This document shows positions 63,947-64,000 of a stretch of 64,000 bases of DNA, in pieces; within the stretch, counting starts at the first letter, position 1, and every line of letters begins with the position of its first letter. Both the position numbers and the translations under genes were made by a program. The stretch lies in NCBI GenBank assembly GCA_964496695.1, contig CAZCBE010000016.1, forward strand, positions 14,746 to 78,745. The letters run 5' to 3'. Below the pieces are notes generated by a model, which ran no database searches, was not told the DNA's origin, and saw nothing but the letters and a program-made list of their open reading frames with translations. Source of the stretch: SXTU01 sp964496695. Lineage in GTDB: Bacteria; Verrucomicrobiota; Verrucomicrobiia; Limisphaerales; SXTU01.

Positions 63947-64000
63947 TTAGAGCACTTTCTGTTTAAGTTGTCGCAAGGTCCGGTCGAAGGTAAGGTTGCC
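63947..64000 (-). CDS. possible 3' end of a gene continuing beyond the window
   Basis: The last 17 codons and TAA stop of a minus-strand frame (GNLTFDRTLRQLKQKVL), with lower GC than the neighbourhood and no repeat-like character. Too short to assign to a family. Confidence 0.35.
   Translation of the reverse strand, partial: GNLTFDRTLRQLKQKVL

Overview
The window looks like chromosomal DNA of a high-GC verrucomicrobial bacterium, probably of the Pedosphaera/Limisphaerales type. This is inferred from its protein families: several copies of the DUF1501, DUF1549/DUF1553 and DUF1587/1592/1585 'planctomycete cytochrome' families, PPC-domain and WD40/cytochrome secreted proteins, a REC-cyclase fusion, DUF1028, DUF2851 and DGQHR proteins. 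No rRNA, tRNA, CRISPR array, phage or plasmid functions were seen. The only mobile-element protein is a RAYT (REP-associated tyrosine transposase).

Layout. 1-1.3 kb: a cut-off DUF1501 gene behind a GntR/FadR regulator (minus strand). 1.7-2.5 kb: an orphan ureG. 2.5-8.3 kb: two sensory modules, a NarL-type regulator with a three-PAS HisKA_3 kinase, and a YfiR-like periplasmic protein with a CHASE8-like/HAMP/PAS/HisKA_2 kinase; a short LRR gene lies between them. 8.9-15.3 kb: a VTT membrane protein, then a LolD-like ATPase and a giant FtsX-type permease with a RAYT gene and REP units wedged between them. 15.6-16.4 kb: rplM-rpsI with a good promoter and terminator. 16.6-22.4 kb: a REC-adenylate cyclase, then a sugar cluster (SIS isomerase, HAD-IIIA phosphatase, transaldolase, two NAD-dependent epimerases), probably for a cell-surface sugar. 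22.5-25.1 kb: a large DUF1592-type c-cytochrome and a fragment of a second copy. 25.3-33.4 kb: a parallel beta-helix protein, two GNAT acetyltransferases, a DGQHR protein, and an MFS transporter with two DapA-family aldolases. 33.9-40.3 kb: an AsmA-like protein, a small zinc-ribbon protein, DUF2851, an endonuclease/exonuclease/phosphatase-fold protein, a sugar isomerase/epimerase, DUF1028 and DUF1499. 40.5-44.7 kb: a secreted glycosidase-like protein with a GATase-like/HEAT protein. 45.4-57.7 kb: a long block of exported proteins (DUF1501, beta-carbonic anhydrase, PPC protein, DUF1549/1553 cytochrome, WD40 cytochrome, LRR protein). 57.8-63.6 kb: an esterase, then a DUF1549/1553-DUF1501 pair. 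The 17-codon tail of another gene reaches the right edge.

The most unusual feature is what lies between, and sometimes inside, the genes. About twenty inverted repeats have near-equal arms of roughly 24-54 nt. Many of these arms are themselves built from a short word repeated with small changes (for example GTGTTGC, ACACGAATGG, GGAGTGAT, CGCGAATT). The words differ from locus to locus and the two arms of each hairpin closely match. At least two hairpins, and one composite insert of about 330 nt, lie in frame inside otherwise intact genes (a DapA-family aldolase, a DUF1549/1553 protein and the FtsX-type permease). Other repeat families, including nine copies of a CTCTCCC/GGGAGAG element, sit alone or nested within these hairpins. 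Many genes have repeat-derived sequence at their 5' ends, so several start codons here are judgement calls.
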